This document shows, in pieces, positions 17,969 through 27,367 of a stretch of DNA of 64,000 nucleotides. The stretch is from contig NZ_QJJK01000004.1 in assembly GCF_003201475.1 (NCBI RefSeq), forward strand, positions 441,479-505,478, in the 5' to 3' direction. Within the stretch, counting starts at the first letter, position 1. Each line of letters opens with the position of its first letter. A program made the translations under genes and the position numbers. The DNA comes from Chelatococcus asaccharovorans (GTDB lineage Bacteria > Pseudomonadota > Alphaproteobacteria > Rhizobiales > Beijerinckiaceae). A model generated the notes under the pieces. The model searched no databases, was not told the DNA's origin, and was given only the letters and a program-made list of their open reading frames with translations.

Positions 17969-19896
17969 TGGCTGTGCTGTCTCTTGCGCGCGCGGCGGAC
18001 GCTCACGCCGCCGATCTGCTGCCGGCCGATCGCGGCCTCCTGCGCTTCATCACCTGCGGCTCGGTCGACGACGGCAAGTCGACCCTCATCGGGCGCCTGC
18101 TGTTCGAGACGCACGCCGTGTTCGATGACCAGCTCGTTGCGCTGGAAGCCGATTCCCGCCGGGTCGGGACCACGGGCGACGATATCGACTTCGCACTGTT
18201 GGTGGACGGGCTGGAACAGGAGCGCGAGCAGGGCATCACCATCGATGTCGCGCATCGCTATTTCTCGACGCCGCGCCGCTCCTTCATCGTGGCCGACACA
18301 CCCGGCCACGAGCAATATACGCGCAACATGGCGACCGGCGCGTCCAACGCCGAACTCGCCATCATTCTCGTCGATGCCCGCAAGGGCCTCCTGACCCAGA
18401 CGCGGCGGCACAGCCTCATCGCCGCGCTGATGGGCATTCGCCATATCGTCGTCGCGATCAACAAGATCGACCTTGTCGGCTATGACGAGGCGCGCTTCCG
18501 GACCTTGACCGCCGATTATGCGCGGCTCGCCGAGGGCCTGGGCTTCGCCTCGATCGCGCCGATCCCGCTCTCGGCGCGTTTCGGCGACAACGTCTCCACC
18601 GCGAGTGCCGCGACACCCTGGTACGAAGGGCCGACCTTGCTCGGTCATCTCGAAACCGTCGATGTCGAGGAGACCGGAGTGCGGACGGGTTTCCGCTTTC
18701 CCGTGCAATGGGTGAACCGGCCGGACCAGTCGTTCCGCGGCTTCTCCGGGACCGTCGCCGGCGGCACCATCGCCGTGGGAGATGCGGTGGTGACGGCTGT
18801 CTCCGGCCACCAAAGCAGGATCGCCCGGATCGTGACCTTCGACGGGGACCTGGAGCGGGCATCCGCGGGCGATGCGGTGACGCTGGTCCTCGCCGATGAG
18901 ATCGATGTGCCCCGTGGCGACGTGCTGGTCACGCCCAGGGAGCGGCCGTCAGTCGCAAGCCGCCTCAGTGCGGATATCGTCTGGATGGGGGAGGATCTCG
19001 CCGTCGCCGGTCGCAGCTATCTCCTGAAGATCGGCACGCGGACGGTGCCGGCCAGGATCAGCGCCATCGACCATACCCTCGACGTCGAGACCCTGGGTAT
19101 CACCCCTGCCGTGTCCCTTGGCCTCAACGCCATCGGCCAGGTGGAGATCGAGACGCTGGTGCCGATTGCCTTCGATGCCTATGCGGATAACCGTGCGACG
19201 GGCGCCTTCATTCTCATCGATCGCTTTACCCATGCCACGGTTGCGGCAGGGCTCGCCCGTGAGGCGCGCGGCGCGACCAACGTCCATCGGCACGGTTTCG
19301 ACGTCGATCGTGATGCGCGGGCCGCGCTGAAGCGCCAGCGACCGCTCGCGATCTGGCTGACCGGGCTGCCTGGGTCAGGCAAGTCGACCATCGCCAATCT
19401 TCTCGAGCGCAAGCTCCACGCGCTCGGCCGCCATACGGCCGTGCTCGATGGCGACAGCCTGCGGCAAGGGCTCAACGCCGATCTCGGTTTCGATGCCGCT
19501 GCGCGCGCCGAAAACGTGCGCCGTGCGGCCGAGGTGGCGCGCCTGATGGTCGATGCGGGCCTGATCGTCATCTGCGCCTTCGTTTCGCCGTTCCGCGACG
19601 ATCGCGCCAATGCGCGAGCGCGCTTTGCGGACGGGGATTTCCTTGAAGTGTTTGTCGATGCCCCGCTCGAGGTCTGCGCGGAACGCGATCCGAAGGGCCT
19701 CTATGCCGGCGCGCGGGAGGGGCGCATTGCCACGTTCACGGGCGTGGGCCAGGCCTACGAGCCGCCACTCTCGCCCGATGTCCATCTCGACGCGGCCGGG
19801 GCGGAGGCGCATGCGCTGGCGGAACAACTCCTTGCCGTGGTGGAGCGCCGTATCACCGGTGCCGCCGGCAATTCCGAGGATTCGGCGGCGCTCTGA
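17968..19896 (+). CDS. cysNC: Sulfate adenylyltransferase subunit 1 / APS kinase fusion CysNC
   Basis: This 642-residue fusion combines the regulatory GTPase CysN with APS kinase CysC. CysN (about 1-440) has the GTPase motifs GSVDDGKSTLIGRLL, DTPGHEQYTRNMATGAS and NKIDLVGY. CysC (about 445-642) has the P-loop TGLPGSGKSTIANLLERKL and the LDGDSLRQGLNADLGF and FVSPFRDDRANARA motifs. Together with CysD it activates sulfate to APS and on to PAPS. Such CysN-CysC fusions are common in rhizobia. It is the last gene of the sulfur cluster. Confidence 0.95.
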   Translation: MAVLSLARAADAHAADLLPADRGLLRFITCGSVDDGKSTLIGRLLFETHAVFDDQLVALEADSRRVGTTGDDIDFALLVDGLEQEREQGITIDVAHRYFSTPRRSFIVADTPGHEQYTRNMATGASNAELAIILVDARKGLLTQTRRHSLIAALMGIRHIVVAINKIDLVGYDEARFRTLTADYARLAEGLGFASIAPIPLSARFGDNVSTASAATPWYEGPTLLGHLETVDVEETGVRTGFRFPVQWVNRPDQSFRGFSGTVAGGTIAVGDAVVTAVSGHQSRIARIVTFDGDLERASAGDAVTLVLADEIDVPRGDVLVTPRERPSVASRLSADIVWMGEDLAVAGRSYLLKIGTRTVPARISAIDHTLDVETLGITPAVSLGLNAIGQVEIETLVPIAFDAYADNRATGAFILIDRFTHATVAAGLAREARGATNVHRHGFDVDRDARAALKRQRPLAIWLTGLPGSGKSTIANLLERKLHALGRHTAVLDGDSLRQGLNADLGFDAAARAENVRRAAEVARLMVDAGLIVICAFVSPFRDDRANARARFADGDFLEVFVDAPLEVCAERDPKGLYAGAREGRIATFTGVGQAYEPPLSPDVHLDAAGAEAHALAEQLLAVVERRITGAAGNSEDSAAL

Positions 19897-19942
19897 CGAG
19901 GCGCCATCCTGTCTCGCAGAGAGACAGACCGGCCACGGCCGC

Positions 19943-20055
19943 TTCGTCCAAGAGCATTTCCGGTAAACTCCGGTTCACCGGAAATGCTCCAGGTCTTTGA
20001 TTCTACGCATTTTTTTCACGCGAACCGGTGTCCACTTCGCTCGAAAATACTCTAG
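19943..20055. repeat. MITE-like intergenic repeat
   Basis: This is an element of about 110 bp bounded by agagcattt on the left and aaatactct on the right, imperfect inverted ends. Inside is an almost perfect stem, gcatttccggt ... accggaaatgc. Its right part, acgcgaaccggtgtccacttcgc, has a partial copy at about 37990-38012. It lies between the convergent ends of cysNC and the iron permease gene and encodes nothing. Confidence 0.7.
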
Positions 20056-20537
20056 CGCTCGGCTTTCGCCAGTTGCCCGGTCAGCGGTTTGCCGCTGCGG
20101 CGCGCCTTTTCAGCCAGCCGTTCATAGTGATCGCGGAACGCATCGAGTTCCTGCTCCGACAGTTCTTCGAGGTCCAGCAGGGAATTCTGGGCGTTTCGCG
20201 TCGCGCGGATCAGTTCGTCAAGCTTGATCTGCATGGCCTGCGCGTCACGGTTCTGCGTGTTCTGGATGATGAACACCATCAGGAAGGTGATGATGGTCGT
20301 TCCCGTATTGATGGTGAGTTGCCAGACTTCAGAGAAGCCGAGGAACGGGCCGGAAATGGCCCAAACCACCACAATGATACAGGCCGCGGCAAAGGCGGCG
20401 GGGCTTCCGGCAAGGCGGGCTGTCCTTGATGCGAACTGCCCGAACCAGTTGGAATGACGCCGCGCCTGCGGGCTCTCTCCTGGGCTCTCTCGTGGGCCCT
20501 CTCCTGGGCCCTCTTGCGGCCTCTTCTCTTGCGGCAT
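20052..20537 (-). CDS. Low-affinity iron permease family membrane protein
   Basis: This 161-residue protein of the low-affinity iron permease family has two transmembrane segments (AAFAAACIIVVVWAISGPFLGF and TINTGTTIITFLMVFIIQ) and the family signature QNTQNRDAQAMQIKLDELIRA. A C-terminal acidic helical stretch follows. The N-terminal 30 residues are a G/E/P/S-rich run encoded by tandem 15-bp repeats (20465-20515), unlike the rest of the family. Iron transport is a family annotation and is not well proven in bacteria. Confidence 0.8.
   Translation of the reverse strand: MPQEKRPQEGPGEGPRESPGESPQARRHSNWFGQFASRTARLAGSPAAFAAACIIVVVWAISGPFLGFSEVWQLTINTGTTIITFLMVFIIQNTQNRDAQAMQIKLDELIRATRNAQNSLLDLEELSEQELDAFRDHYERLAEKARRSGKPLTGQLAKAER
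20465..20515 (-). repeat. Tandem 15-bp repeats in the iron permease gene
   Basis: About three to four copies of a gggctctctcctggg-type unit encode the alternating EGPGEGPRESPGES stretch at the protein's N-terminus. Copies differ by one to two bases. Confidence 0.75.
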
Positions 20538-20661
20538 GGGGCGCGCGCCTCCGTTATGGCGATCGGTGCTCCCTGCAGCATTGGTCCATGGTGTCGGGCG
20601 TACCGTTCCGTTGCCTCGCTATAACGGCCGCACCGCGTCTCCGGTTCCGCCCGTCACCGGT

Positions 20662-21789
20662 CTATTGTGCCCCGGAACGCGCCGGAGCTTGCCGCTTCGC
20701 ACGCGGCGCCGGCTTCGGCTTCGGCGCATCGAGCGCCAGGAACGCGTCCCCGATCTCCTCGATGCGCTGGCGCAGGCCTGCGGTTTCCGCAGCAAGCTCG
20801 GCATCGCCACGTCCGTTGGTGGCGGCGGCATCGCCGGCCGCCCTGGCCTTGCGTGTCCGGATCGCGGAAGGCGCCCCGGCCGCGGACATATTGGCAAGCT
20901 GGGCTTCGAGCTCCGCAATGCGGGCGTCGGCCTGGGTTATCGCGGCTTCGCGCTCCTCGATCGTCGCACGCAACCGCGCCGCTGTGACGGTCGCCTCCGT
21001 CAGCTTGGCTGCAAATTCGATCTCGTTGGCCTCGAGCATCTCGACGAGGGAGCTCGTGTTGTCCTGGCGCAGCGTGATTTCCGAGAGGCTGCGCGAGAGG
21101 GCCTGGGCATTTTTCTTTTCCGCAGCGAGTTTCTTTTCAGCGATCTCAGCCCGCTTCTGGACAGCCTCAAGTTCGCTGCGGGCGCCCGCGGCCTGCCGTT
21201 CCGCATCTTGCTGGCGCAGGGCGCTGGCCTGGTTGCGGGTTTCGAGCTCCACGACCGTGATGCGACGGCGATCAAGCTCGAGCATCAGGTCCTGGTTCTT
21301 GGCATCGAGCGCCGCTATCGCCGCCTCGCGTTCGGAAACGGTGGAGCGGGTATCCCGGAGCAGTCGCTCCAGTTCGGAGATGGTCGCCTGTTTCTGGTAG
21401 ATTTCGGCACTGGCGTCGGTGTTGCGGGCCTCGACCAGAAGCGCCTTCGTGGCCGCCAGTTCCTGGTCGCGCTGGGCAAGGCTATCCTCCAGCGCGATGA
21501 CGGCCTTGTTGCGCTCCGTGAGCGCAGCCTGGCTCGCGGCATAGAGGCCGCGCTGCTTCTCCGTCTCGCGTTCGAGGCGGCGCACGGTGACCGCGAATTC
21601 GGCGCGCAGATGGTCGCGCTCCGCAAAAATTTCCTCGCGCGTCAGTGGAAGCTGGGCCTCCAAACGCCGGCGGATCAGTCGCTGGGCGCGGCGGTTGAAC
21701 GCCGGCAGAAGCATGGCCACCAGCAAGGCAGCTGCCAGGAAGCCCAAGGCGAAAAGCATGGCTGCCTCGACCTTCGCCATTTCGATCAT
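20662..21789 (-). CDS. Membrane-anchored coiled-coil protein of unknown function
   Basis: This 375-residue protein has one N-terminal transmembrane helix (MLFALGFLAAALLVAMLLPAF), a basic patch (NRRAQRLIRRRLEAQL), then about 250 residues of heptad-rich coiled coil from residue 60 to 310 and an A/P/K-rich disordered tail. An AGGGA site lies before the ATG at 21789. Similar proteins are conserved in Hyphomicrobiales, but I cannot name a function. The architecture suggests a cytoplasmic scaffold tethered to the inner membrane. It shares strand and region with EipA and CysQ but has no visible operon link. Confidence 0.75.
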   Translation of the reverse strand: MIEMAKVEAAMLFALGFLAAALLVAMLLPAFNRRAQRLIRRRLEAQLPLTREEIFAERDHLRAEFAVTVRRLERETEKQRGLYAASQAALTERNKAVIALEDSLAQRDQELAATKALLVEARNTDASAEIYQKQATISELERLLRDTRSTVSEREAAIAALDAKNQDLMLELDRRRITVVELETRNQASALRQQDAERQAAGARSELEAVQKRAEIAEKKLAAEKKNAQALSRSLSEITLRQDNTSSLVEMLEANEIEFAAKLTEATVTAARLRATIEEREAAITQADARIAELEAQLANMSAAGAPSAIRTRKARAAGDAAATNGRGDAELAAETAGLRQRIEEIGDAFLALDAPKPKPAPRAKRQAPARSGAQ

Positions 21790-22170
21790 TGTCGATCCCT
21801 GGTTCCGGAGCGAATATCTCAGAGAGATTATCTGTTAAAAACAAATGGATAAAACATTCTTCATGGCGACCGCCGACGCGGTGCCGGACACGCCACCACC
21901 AGGCGTCACGCTCATTCCGCAATTCCACCCGCCGCTGCCCTGTTCGGCGCGGCGACCAATTCATGATTGTGCAGAAGAGTTATCACAGCCGAAGGCTGGG
22001 CGGCGCCTCAATGCGCGGCCGCGAACTGGCAATGTCGGCGCTCGTTGCAGCTCTGCTCCGTTAGAGCCACGCGAAGGCTGTGTGAGGCGGCCCATCTACG
22101 AAGCAACGCAGAAACAATTCGATAGGGCATTCGCGGCCGGGCGAAGCGGATATGCGCCTGGAAGGGGCCC
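21790..22170. other. Region without a confident gene
   Basis: A 109-codon plus-strand frame (21845-22174) and shorter ones cross this stretch, but their amino acid make-up is irregular and no family is recognised. It probably holds the promoter of the coiled-coil gene near 21790-21840. Nothing else can be supported. Confidence 0.5.
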
Positions 22171-22776
22171 TTAGAAGGGATTCCAGGTCGCGCTGGGCGT
22201 AAACTTGACATAACCGAGATTGACGCCCAAACGCGCGCCCACGCCGGATTTGATCGGAACGATGATGATGCCATTGTTCGTTAGCGCGGTCATGCCGAAG
22301 CCGGCGACCAGATAGGCCGATCCATTGATGCCGGCAAACCGCTCAAAGATCGCATCCACTGCCGGGAGATTATAGACCAGCATCATGGTGCGTGCGCCGT
22401 CGCCACCGATATCGAAGCCCAGCGATGGTCCCTGCCAGAAGACCCGACGGTCGCCCGCGTTGCGGGTGTAAAGGATACCTTCACCATAGCGCAGCCCGCC
22501 AAAAAAGGCGCCAGACCCCTCCTGACCCAGAATATAGCCGTTGGGCTGCCCCCAGCGGCGTGTGGCCTCCTGGATCGTGAGCGCTATGCCGCGCGAGACA
22601 TTGCCGAAGAACTTGTGGCCGGAGGTGACGAGTTCATCCGGACTGAAGGTCTCCGGTGCCTGTTGGCCCTGCCCGCCGGAGCCACCGCCCTGGGCTGCGG
22701 CGGTGGGGATTTGGCCCGCGACAGCCAGGAGGATGGCGACGATGCCGGCCATCATCAGGCCGTAGAACCGCGACAT
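22171..22776 (-). CDS. eipA: Envelope integrity protein EipA (DUF1134 family)
   Basis: This 201-residue periplasmic protein is of the DUF1134/EipA family, linked in Brucella to envelope integrity and virulence. The signal peptide is MSRFYGLMMAGIVAILLAVAGQIPTAAAQ, followed by a G/Q-rich linker. The conserved domain has GHKFFGNVSRGIALTIQEA, GRPNGYILGQEGSGAFFGGLRYGEG-like sequence, GPSLGFDIGGDGARTMMLVYNL and a C-terminal GVGARLGVNLGYVKFTP. The start at 22776 is preferred over an ATG 18 bases earlier because GAGGAGAA lies at the right distance. Confidence 0.88.
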   Translation of the reverse strand: MSRFYGLMMAGIVAILLAVAGQIPTAAAQGGGSGGQGQQAPETFSPDELVTSGHKFFGNVSRGIALTIQEATRRWGQPNGYILGQEGSGAFFGGLRYGEGILYTRNAGDRRVFWQGPSLGFDIGGDGARTMMLVYNLPAVDAIFERFAGINGSAYLVAGFGMTALTNNGIIIVPIKSGVGARLGVNLGYVKFTPSATWNPF

Positions 22777-22933
22777 GGGCTTCTCCTCACTCATGCATAT
22801 GCATCAAGCGCCTGCGTCAATGCATCGATGCGGCATAAGCGCCGCACCCGATCGAATCACCACCATGAACAGTCATGCTTAACAATGTCTGTTCCATGGC
22901 TGGATAATCGAGGACTGGATAATCGGGGCCGAA

Positions 22934-23767
22934 TTATCGCGCTGTGGGCTGGAGCACATCCGGCGCGAGGGCAGGGTCGCCAAAGGCGATGAAGGCGCCG
23001 TTGAGAAAGGCGCGCTCGGCGTGACCATAGGTGAAGGGGCTGCCATCCGGAGCCACCACGCGGCCGCCCGCGGCGGCAAGGATAGCTTCGCCGGCCGCGG
23101 TGTCCCACTCCTTCGTGGGGCCGAAACGGGGATAGATGTCCGCCTGGCCGCTGGCCACGAGGCAGAATTTCAACGCCGAGGCGCGCCGTTCCACGACGCG
23201 CACGGGCAGGCGCGCCAGCAGTGCCTCACTTTCGGCATCGCCATGACGGCGGCTCGCCAGCGCCACGAGTCCCTCCGCGGGCGCGCCGCGCGTCGTAATC
23301 GGCTGCCACAGTGCCTTGTCCGGCAGGGACCCGCCAGCCGCCACGGCAACCACATAGGCACGGGTGCCGCCGACATAGAGCTGTCCGAGACGGGGCATGA
23401 ACACGGCACCGGCGATGGGGCGTCCGTTGCGGACAGCCGCGATGTTCACGGAGAAATCCGTCTCGCCGGCGATGAAATCGCGCGTCCCGTCGAGGGGATC
23501 GACCACGAAAAACGATGTCGTCAGCGGTGCGCCCGCCTCAGCGCTTTCCTCGGATACGATGGCGCAGTCCGGCGCGCCCTGCCGCAGCGCGGCGACGATC
23601 GCCGCCTCTGCCGCTTCATCCGCCGCGGTGCAGGGGCTTCCATCATCTTTCGTGCTGACATGGAGGCCCGGCTTCGTCGCCGCCACGATCGCCGCGCCAG
23701 CCGCTACCGCGATGGCGCCGAGGAAGGCCGCGAGCGCATCCGGCTCGCTTCGGTCGATATGAAACAC
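22934..23767 (-). CDS. cysQ: 3'(2'),5'-bisphosphate nucleotidase CysQ (inositol monophosphatase family)
   Basis: This phosphatase of the FIG superfamily hydrolyses PAP, the by-product of PAPS use. Metal-binding motifs are seen as IVSEES, VVDPLDGTRDFIAGETDF and KEWDTAAGEAILAAAGG. GTG at 23767 gives 277 residues (VFHIDRSEPDALAAFLGAIAVAAGAA), close to the family; another GTG at 23824 would add 19 non-family residues. It lies 3 kb from the sulfur cluster and fits its chemistry, since CysC makes PAPS. A general inositol phosphatase is the alternative. Confidence 0.85.
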   Translation of the reverse strand: MFHIDRSEPDALAAFLGAIAVAAGAAIVAATKPGLHVSTKDDGSPCTAADEAAEAAIVAALRQGAPDCAIVSEESAEAGAPLTTSFFVVDPLDGTRDFIAGETDFSVNIAAVRNGRPIAGAVFMPRLGQLYVGGTRAYVVAVAAGGSLPDKALWQPITTRGAPAEGLVALASRRHGDAESEALLARLPVRVVERRASALKFCLVASGQADIYPRFGPTKEWDTAAGEAILAAAGGRVVAPDGSPFTYGHAERAFLNGAFIAFGDPALAPDVLQPTAR

Positions 23768-24107
23768 GGTCTTTGCCTTTGAACGTCGAACTGTGTGGAA
23801 GCGGCACCAGGGTGCCAGGTCCACGGGGCATTTTCACGGGGCACTTTCACGGGCCGCTTTCTCCTACGCCGGAGATGGCGCCAAACATACTCCCAAAATT
23901 GCTGGAGGTTGTCATGGATCTCACGAAAGCAGCGGCGGGCCGCTCCTGAGTGCCCTCGTCAGGGGGCGTCTGCCGGAAGATTGTCGCGGAAGGCTTGGCA
24001 GTGAAGAGCTGCCGCCAGCTTCCAAGGAACGGCAAGGCGGTGTATCACAACCAGCCGGGTCTAGGTTGTATTGGTCGACGTGATTCTGACCCGAGGCGGA
24101 GCTGCGG
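23768..24107. other. Divergent intergenic region between cysQ and chpT
   Basis: No gene is supported. It must contain the promoters of cysQ and chpT. Short repeats of the cacggggca kind (23821-23850) are seen, but no recognisable operator. Confidence 0.5.
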
Positions 24108-24752
24108 ATGAATTCTATCTCTTTGGACGCTCTCGATCTAGCTGCTCTGCTGTGCAGTCGTGTTTGTCATGATGTGATCAGCCCGGTGGGAGCCATCGTC
24201 AACGGCCTTGAGGTTCTCGAGGACGAGGACGATGCGTCCATGAAGGAGTTTGCGCTCGATCTCATCCGCAAGAGCGCCCGTCAGGCGTCCGCGCGCCTTC
24301 AGTTCGCGCGTTTGGCCTTCGGCGCAGCGGGCTCGGCCGGCGCCTCCATCGATCTTGGCGATGCGGAGCAGGTGGCGAAGGGCTTCATCCAGGATGACAA
24401 GCTCTCGCTGACCTGGGAAGCCGTGCGCGTGCTGATGCCGAAGAACAAGGTGAAGCTCCTGCTCAACCTCATCCTGGTCGCCACCAACGCCATTCCCCGC
24501 GGCGGCCGGATAGACGTGAAGGTGGAAGGGGCCGACGAAACGATCACCTTCGTTCTGACGGCCACGGGGCGCAGTGCCCGCATTCCCGTCCATGCGGAGG
24601 AACTCATCGGCGGGCACTCGGCCGACGGTTCCGTCGACGCTCATGGGATCCAGGCTTACTATACGGGCCTCGTGGCGAAGGCGGCGGGGATGCATGTCGC
24701 GTTCTCCATCGAGGAAGAGACCGTGACGTTGAAGGCCGAGCCGTCAGCCTGA
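24108..24752 (+). CDS. chpT: Histidine phosphotransferase ChpT
   Basis: This 214-residue phosphotransferase relays phosphate from hybrid kinase CckA to CtrA and CpdR in the alphaproteobacterial cell-cycle circuit. The phospho-accepting site is the SRVCHDVISPVGAIVNGLEVL helix with His21. A degenerate ATPase-like C-terminal domain (LLLNLILVATNAIPRGG) follows, as in ChpT of Caulobacter and Brucella. It sits 100 bases upstream of the che operon, and ctrA is only 6 kb away. cckA is not in the window. Confidence 0.92.
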   Translation: MNSISLDALDLAALLCSRVCHDVISPVGAIVNGLEVLEDEDDASMKEFALDLIRKSARQASARLQFARLAFGAAGSAGASIDLGDAEQVAKGFIQDDKLSLTWEAVRVLMPKNKVKLLLNLILVATNAIPRGGRIDVKVEGADETITFVLTATGRSARIPVHAEELIGGHSADGSVDAHGIQAYYTGLVAKAAGMHVAFSIEEETVTLKAEPSA

Positions 24753-24853
24753 ATCAGAGGCTTTCGCAACCGAACGTCAACCGTTGGCCCTCAAAATACG
24801 CATGTTAGTATGCGTGCTCGCCCCGTCCGGGCGTGAATGTGCGGGTTGGCGTA

Positions 24854-27367
24854 ATGGACGAACTCCTACGTGAGTTTCTGACGGAGACGAACGAACACCT
24901 CGACGTTGTCGACGTCGAGCTCGTTCGCTTCGAGCGCGACCCGAACGATATCGATGTTCTGCGCAACGTCTTCCGCCTCGTTCACACCATCAAGGGCACA
25001 TGCGGCTTTCTTGGATTGCCGCGCCTCGAGGCGATTGCCCATGCGGCGGAATCCCTTCTTGGTCGTTTCCGCGAGGGCAAGGTCGAGGTTCAGCCCGAGG
25101 ACGTCGCGCTCATCCTCGCCAGCATTGATCGCATCAAGCATATCGTCGCCGAGCTTGACCGCACGGAGGCCGAACCGCCCGGCACTGACCGCGATATCAT
25201 CGACCAGCTCGAAGGCAGCCTGACCCGGCCCCAGGAGGCGGCCCGGGTTGCACGTCTCGCGCCGACCGCGGAGGCATTGCCGAACGAGGGGGAGCGCGGA
25301 GGAACGCGCCAGCCGACGATCCGCGTCACGGTGGATGTCCTCGAACATCTGATGACGATGGTCTCCGAGCTGGTGCTCACCCGCAACCAGCTGCTCGACC
25401 TCGCGAGGCGTCAGGACGACCCGGCGTTGATGGTACCGCTGCAGCGGCTGTCGCATGTCACCGTCGAGTTGCAGGAAGGCGTCATGAAGGCGCGCATGCA
25501 GCCCATCGGCACGGTGTGGCAGAAGATGCCGCGCATTCTGCGCGACCTTGCTGTCGATCTTGGCAAGAGCATCGATCTCAAGCTGCGCGGGCCGGAGACG
25601 GAGCTCGACCGGCAGGTGCTGGAGTTCGTCAAGGACCCGCTGACACAGCTCGTGCGCAACGCGGCGGACCATGGCATCGAAGTGCCGGCCGAGCGTCTCA
25701 AGGCCGGCAAGCCGGAGCGCGGCACGATCACCCTGTCGGCCTTCCATGACGGGGGCTCGATCACCGTCGAGGTCTCCGATGACGGCCGGGGCCTCGATTA
25801 CCAGCGCATCCGGCGCATCGCGGTGGGGCGTGGGCTGATCAGCGAGGTGGAGGCTGAGCGGCTGAGCGATGCGGCGGTCTCCCGGTTCATTTTCCATCCC
25901 GGATTTTCGACGGCGCAGGCTGTGACATCGGTCTCCGGTCGCGGCGTCGGCATGGATATCGTGAAGACGAATATCGATCTGATCGGCGGGTCGGTCGAGG
26001 TTCGGTCCGAGGCCGGGCGCGGTACCACCTTTGTGGTCAAGCTGCCGCTGACGCTCGCGATCGTCGCGACCCTGATCGTCGGTGTGGCCGGCCAGCGCTT
26101 CGCGATCCCGCAGATGTCCATCATGGAGCTGGTGCGCGTGCGGCCGGGCCAAGGGGACGCGGTCGTTGAGAAGTTGAACGATGCCCTGGTGTTCCGGCAG
26201 CGCAACGAGCTCATCCCCGTCATTCCCTTCGCGACGCTTCTTGGGCTGACGCCGCAGGACGGCGCGATCACCCAGGACGGGTTCATCGTGGTGATCCAGA
26301 TCGGCCGCCAGCGCTTCGGCCTGCTCGTCGATACGGTTCTGCACACCGAGGAGATCGTCGTGAAGCCGCTGAACAAGCGGTTGCGCAACCTGCGCTGTTT
26401 CTCGGGCAGCACCATTCTCGGCGACGGGAGCATCATCCTCATCGTCGAGCCGGGGGGGCTCGTGCGCATGTTCGAAGACTATGCCGAAAGCGCCGTTCCA
26501 ACGGTCGAGGCACGGCCTGAGCCGGAACCGCAATGGGTTGAGGACGATTCGGAAGGCCCGGTCTCGCTGCTCGTTTTCCGGGCCGGAACCGACATGGCGA
26601 AGGCGGTCCCGCTTTCCCTCGTCACGCGCCTCGAGGAAATCGACGTGGCGCGTATCGAGCAGGCCGGAGGGCGCTTGCTGCTGCAGTATCGCGGCCATCT
26701 CATGCCGCTCGTTTTCGCTGATCCTGCGATGAGCCTGCAGAAGGAAGGGCGGCAGGCCATGGTGGTGTTCTCCGACGGGGATCGCTGGATGGGCCTCATC
26801 GTCGACGAGATCCTCGATATCGTCGAGGATGAGCTCACGGTCGAGCTCGTCGCAGACCGGCCCGAACTGGTCGGATCGGCCATCGTCCGCGGCCGGGCGA
26901 CGGAGATTCTCAATGTCGCGCATTTCCTGCCGCTCGGCCATGGTGACTGGCTGCAGCGGGAGGTCGCGCCCCAGGCGGTGACGCGAACCGTGCTTCTCGT
27001 GGATGATTCCGAATTCTTCCGCAGCATGCTTGCCCCCCTCTTGCGCGCCTCAGGCTATCGCGTGCTGGTCGCCGACGGCGTGGAGGCTGCACTGGCCACG
27101 CTGGCCTTGCCGCGCCTCGTCGATGTCGTCGTCACGGATCTCGAAATGCCGGTCAGGAATGGCTTCGATCTCATCGAGAGTCTCAGGGCGGAAGCCCGGT
27201 TCGCGGGCCTTCCCATCATCGCGCTGTCGTCCTACGTCAGCCCGCCGATGGTCGAGCGGGCGCGCAAGCTGGGTGTCGTGAATTTCGTGGCCAAGTTCGA
27301 CCGCAGTGGGCTTGTGGAAGCGCTGAGCGCCGTCCTCAGCGCCCGCAGCCGCGGGGTGGCCGCGTGA
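24854..27367 (+). CDS. cheA: Chemotaxis hybrid histidine kinase CheA with C-terminal receiver
   Basis: This 837-residue protein has an HPt domain with the phosphorylated His44 (RLVHTIKGTCGFLGL), a dimerisation helix region, and an ATPase domain with NAADHGIEVPAERL, DDGRGLDY and GRGVGMDIVKTNID. A CheW-like domain follows (about 400-540), then a second, more divergent CheW-like segment (about 570-690), and a receiver (about 715-830) with LLVDDSEFFRSML and phospho-acceptor VVTDLEMP. There is no obvious CheY-binding P2 domain. The ATG at 24854 (MDELLREFL) is preferred to the GTG at 24833. It is the first gene of cheA-cheW-cheY-cheB-cheR. Confidence 0.93.
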   Translation: MDELLREFLTETNEHLDVVDVELVRFERDPNDIDVLRNVFRLVHTIKGTCGFLGLPRLEAIAHAAESLLGRFREGKVEVQPEDVALILASIDRIKHIVAELDRTEAEPPGTDRDIIDQLEGSLTRPQEAARVARLAPTAEALPNEGERGGTRQPTIRVTVDVLEHLMTMVSELVLTRNQLLDLARRQDDPALMVPLQRLSHVTVELQEGVMKARMQPIGTVWQKMPRILRDLAVDLGKSIDLKLRGPETELDRQVLEFVKDPLTQLVRNAADHGIEVPAERLKAGKPERGTITLSAFHDGGSITVEVSDDGRGLDYQRIRRIAVGRGLISEVEAERLSDAAVSRFIFHPGFSTAQAVTSVSGRGVGMDIVKTNIDLIGGSVEVRSEAGRGTTFVVKLPLTLAIVATLIVGVAGQRFAIPQMSIMELVRVRPGQGDAVVEKLNDALVFRQRNELIPVIPFATLLGLTPQDGAITQDGFIVVIQIGRQRFGLLVDTVLHTEEIVVKPLNKRLRNLRCFSGSTILGDGSIILIVEPGGLVRMFEDYAESAVPTVEARPEPEPQWVEDDSEGPVSLLVFRAGTDMAKAVPLSLVTRLEEIDVARIEQAGGRLLLQYRGHLMPLVFADPAMSLQKEGRQAMVVFSDGDRWMGLIVDEILDIVEDELTVELVADRPELVGSAIVRGRATEILNVAHFLPLGHGDWLQREVAPQAVTRTVLLVDDSEFFRSMLAPLLRASGYRVLVADGVEAALATLALPRLVDVVVTDLEMPVRNGFDLIESLRAEARFAGLPIIALSSYVSPPMVERARKLGVVNFVAKFDRSGLVEALSAVLSARSRGVAA

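Noticed and set aside
21845..22174. 109-codon plus-strand frame between the coiled-coil gene and eipA
   Set aside because: Low-quality composition without motifs, although a ribosome site cannot be excluded.
24866..26941. 691-codon frame on the minus strand opposite cheA
   Set aside because: Shadow of cheA; no recognisable domain.
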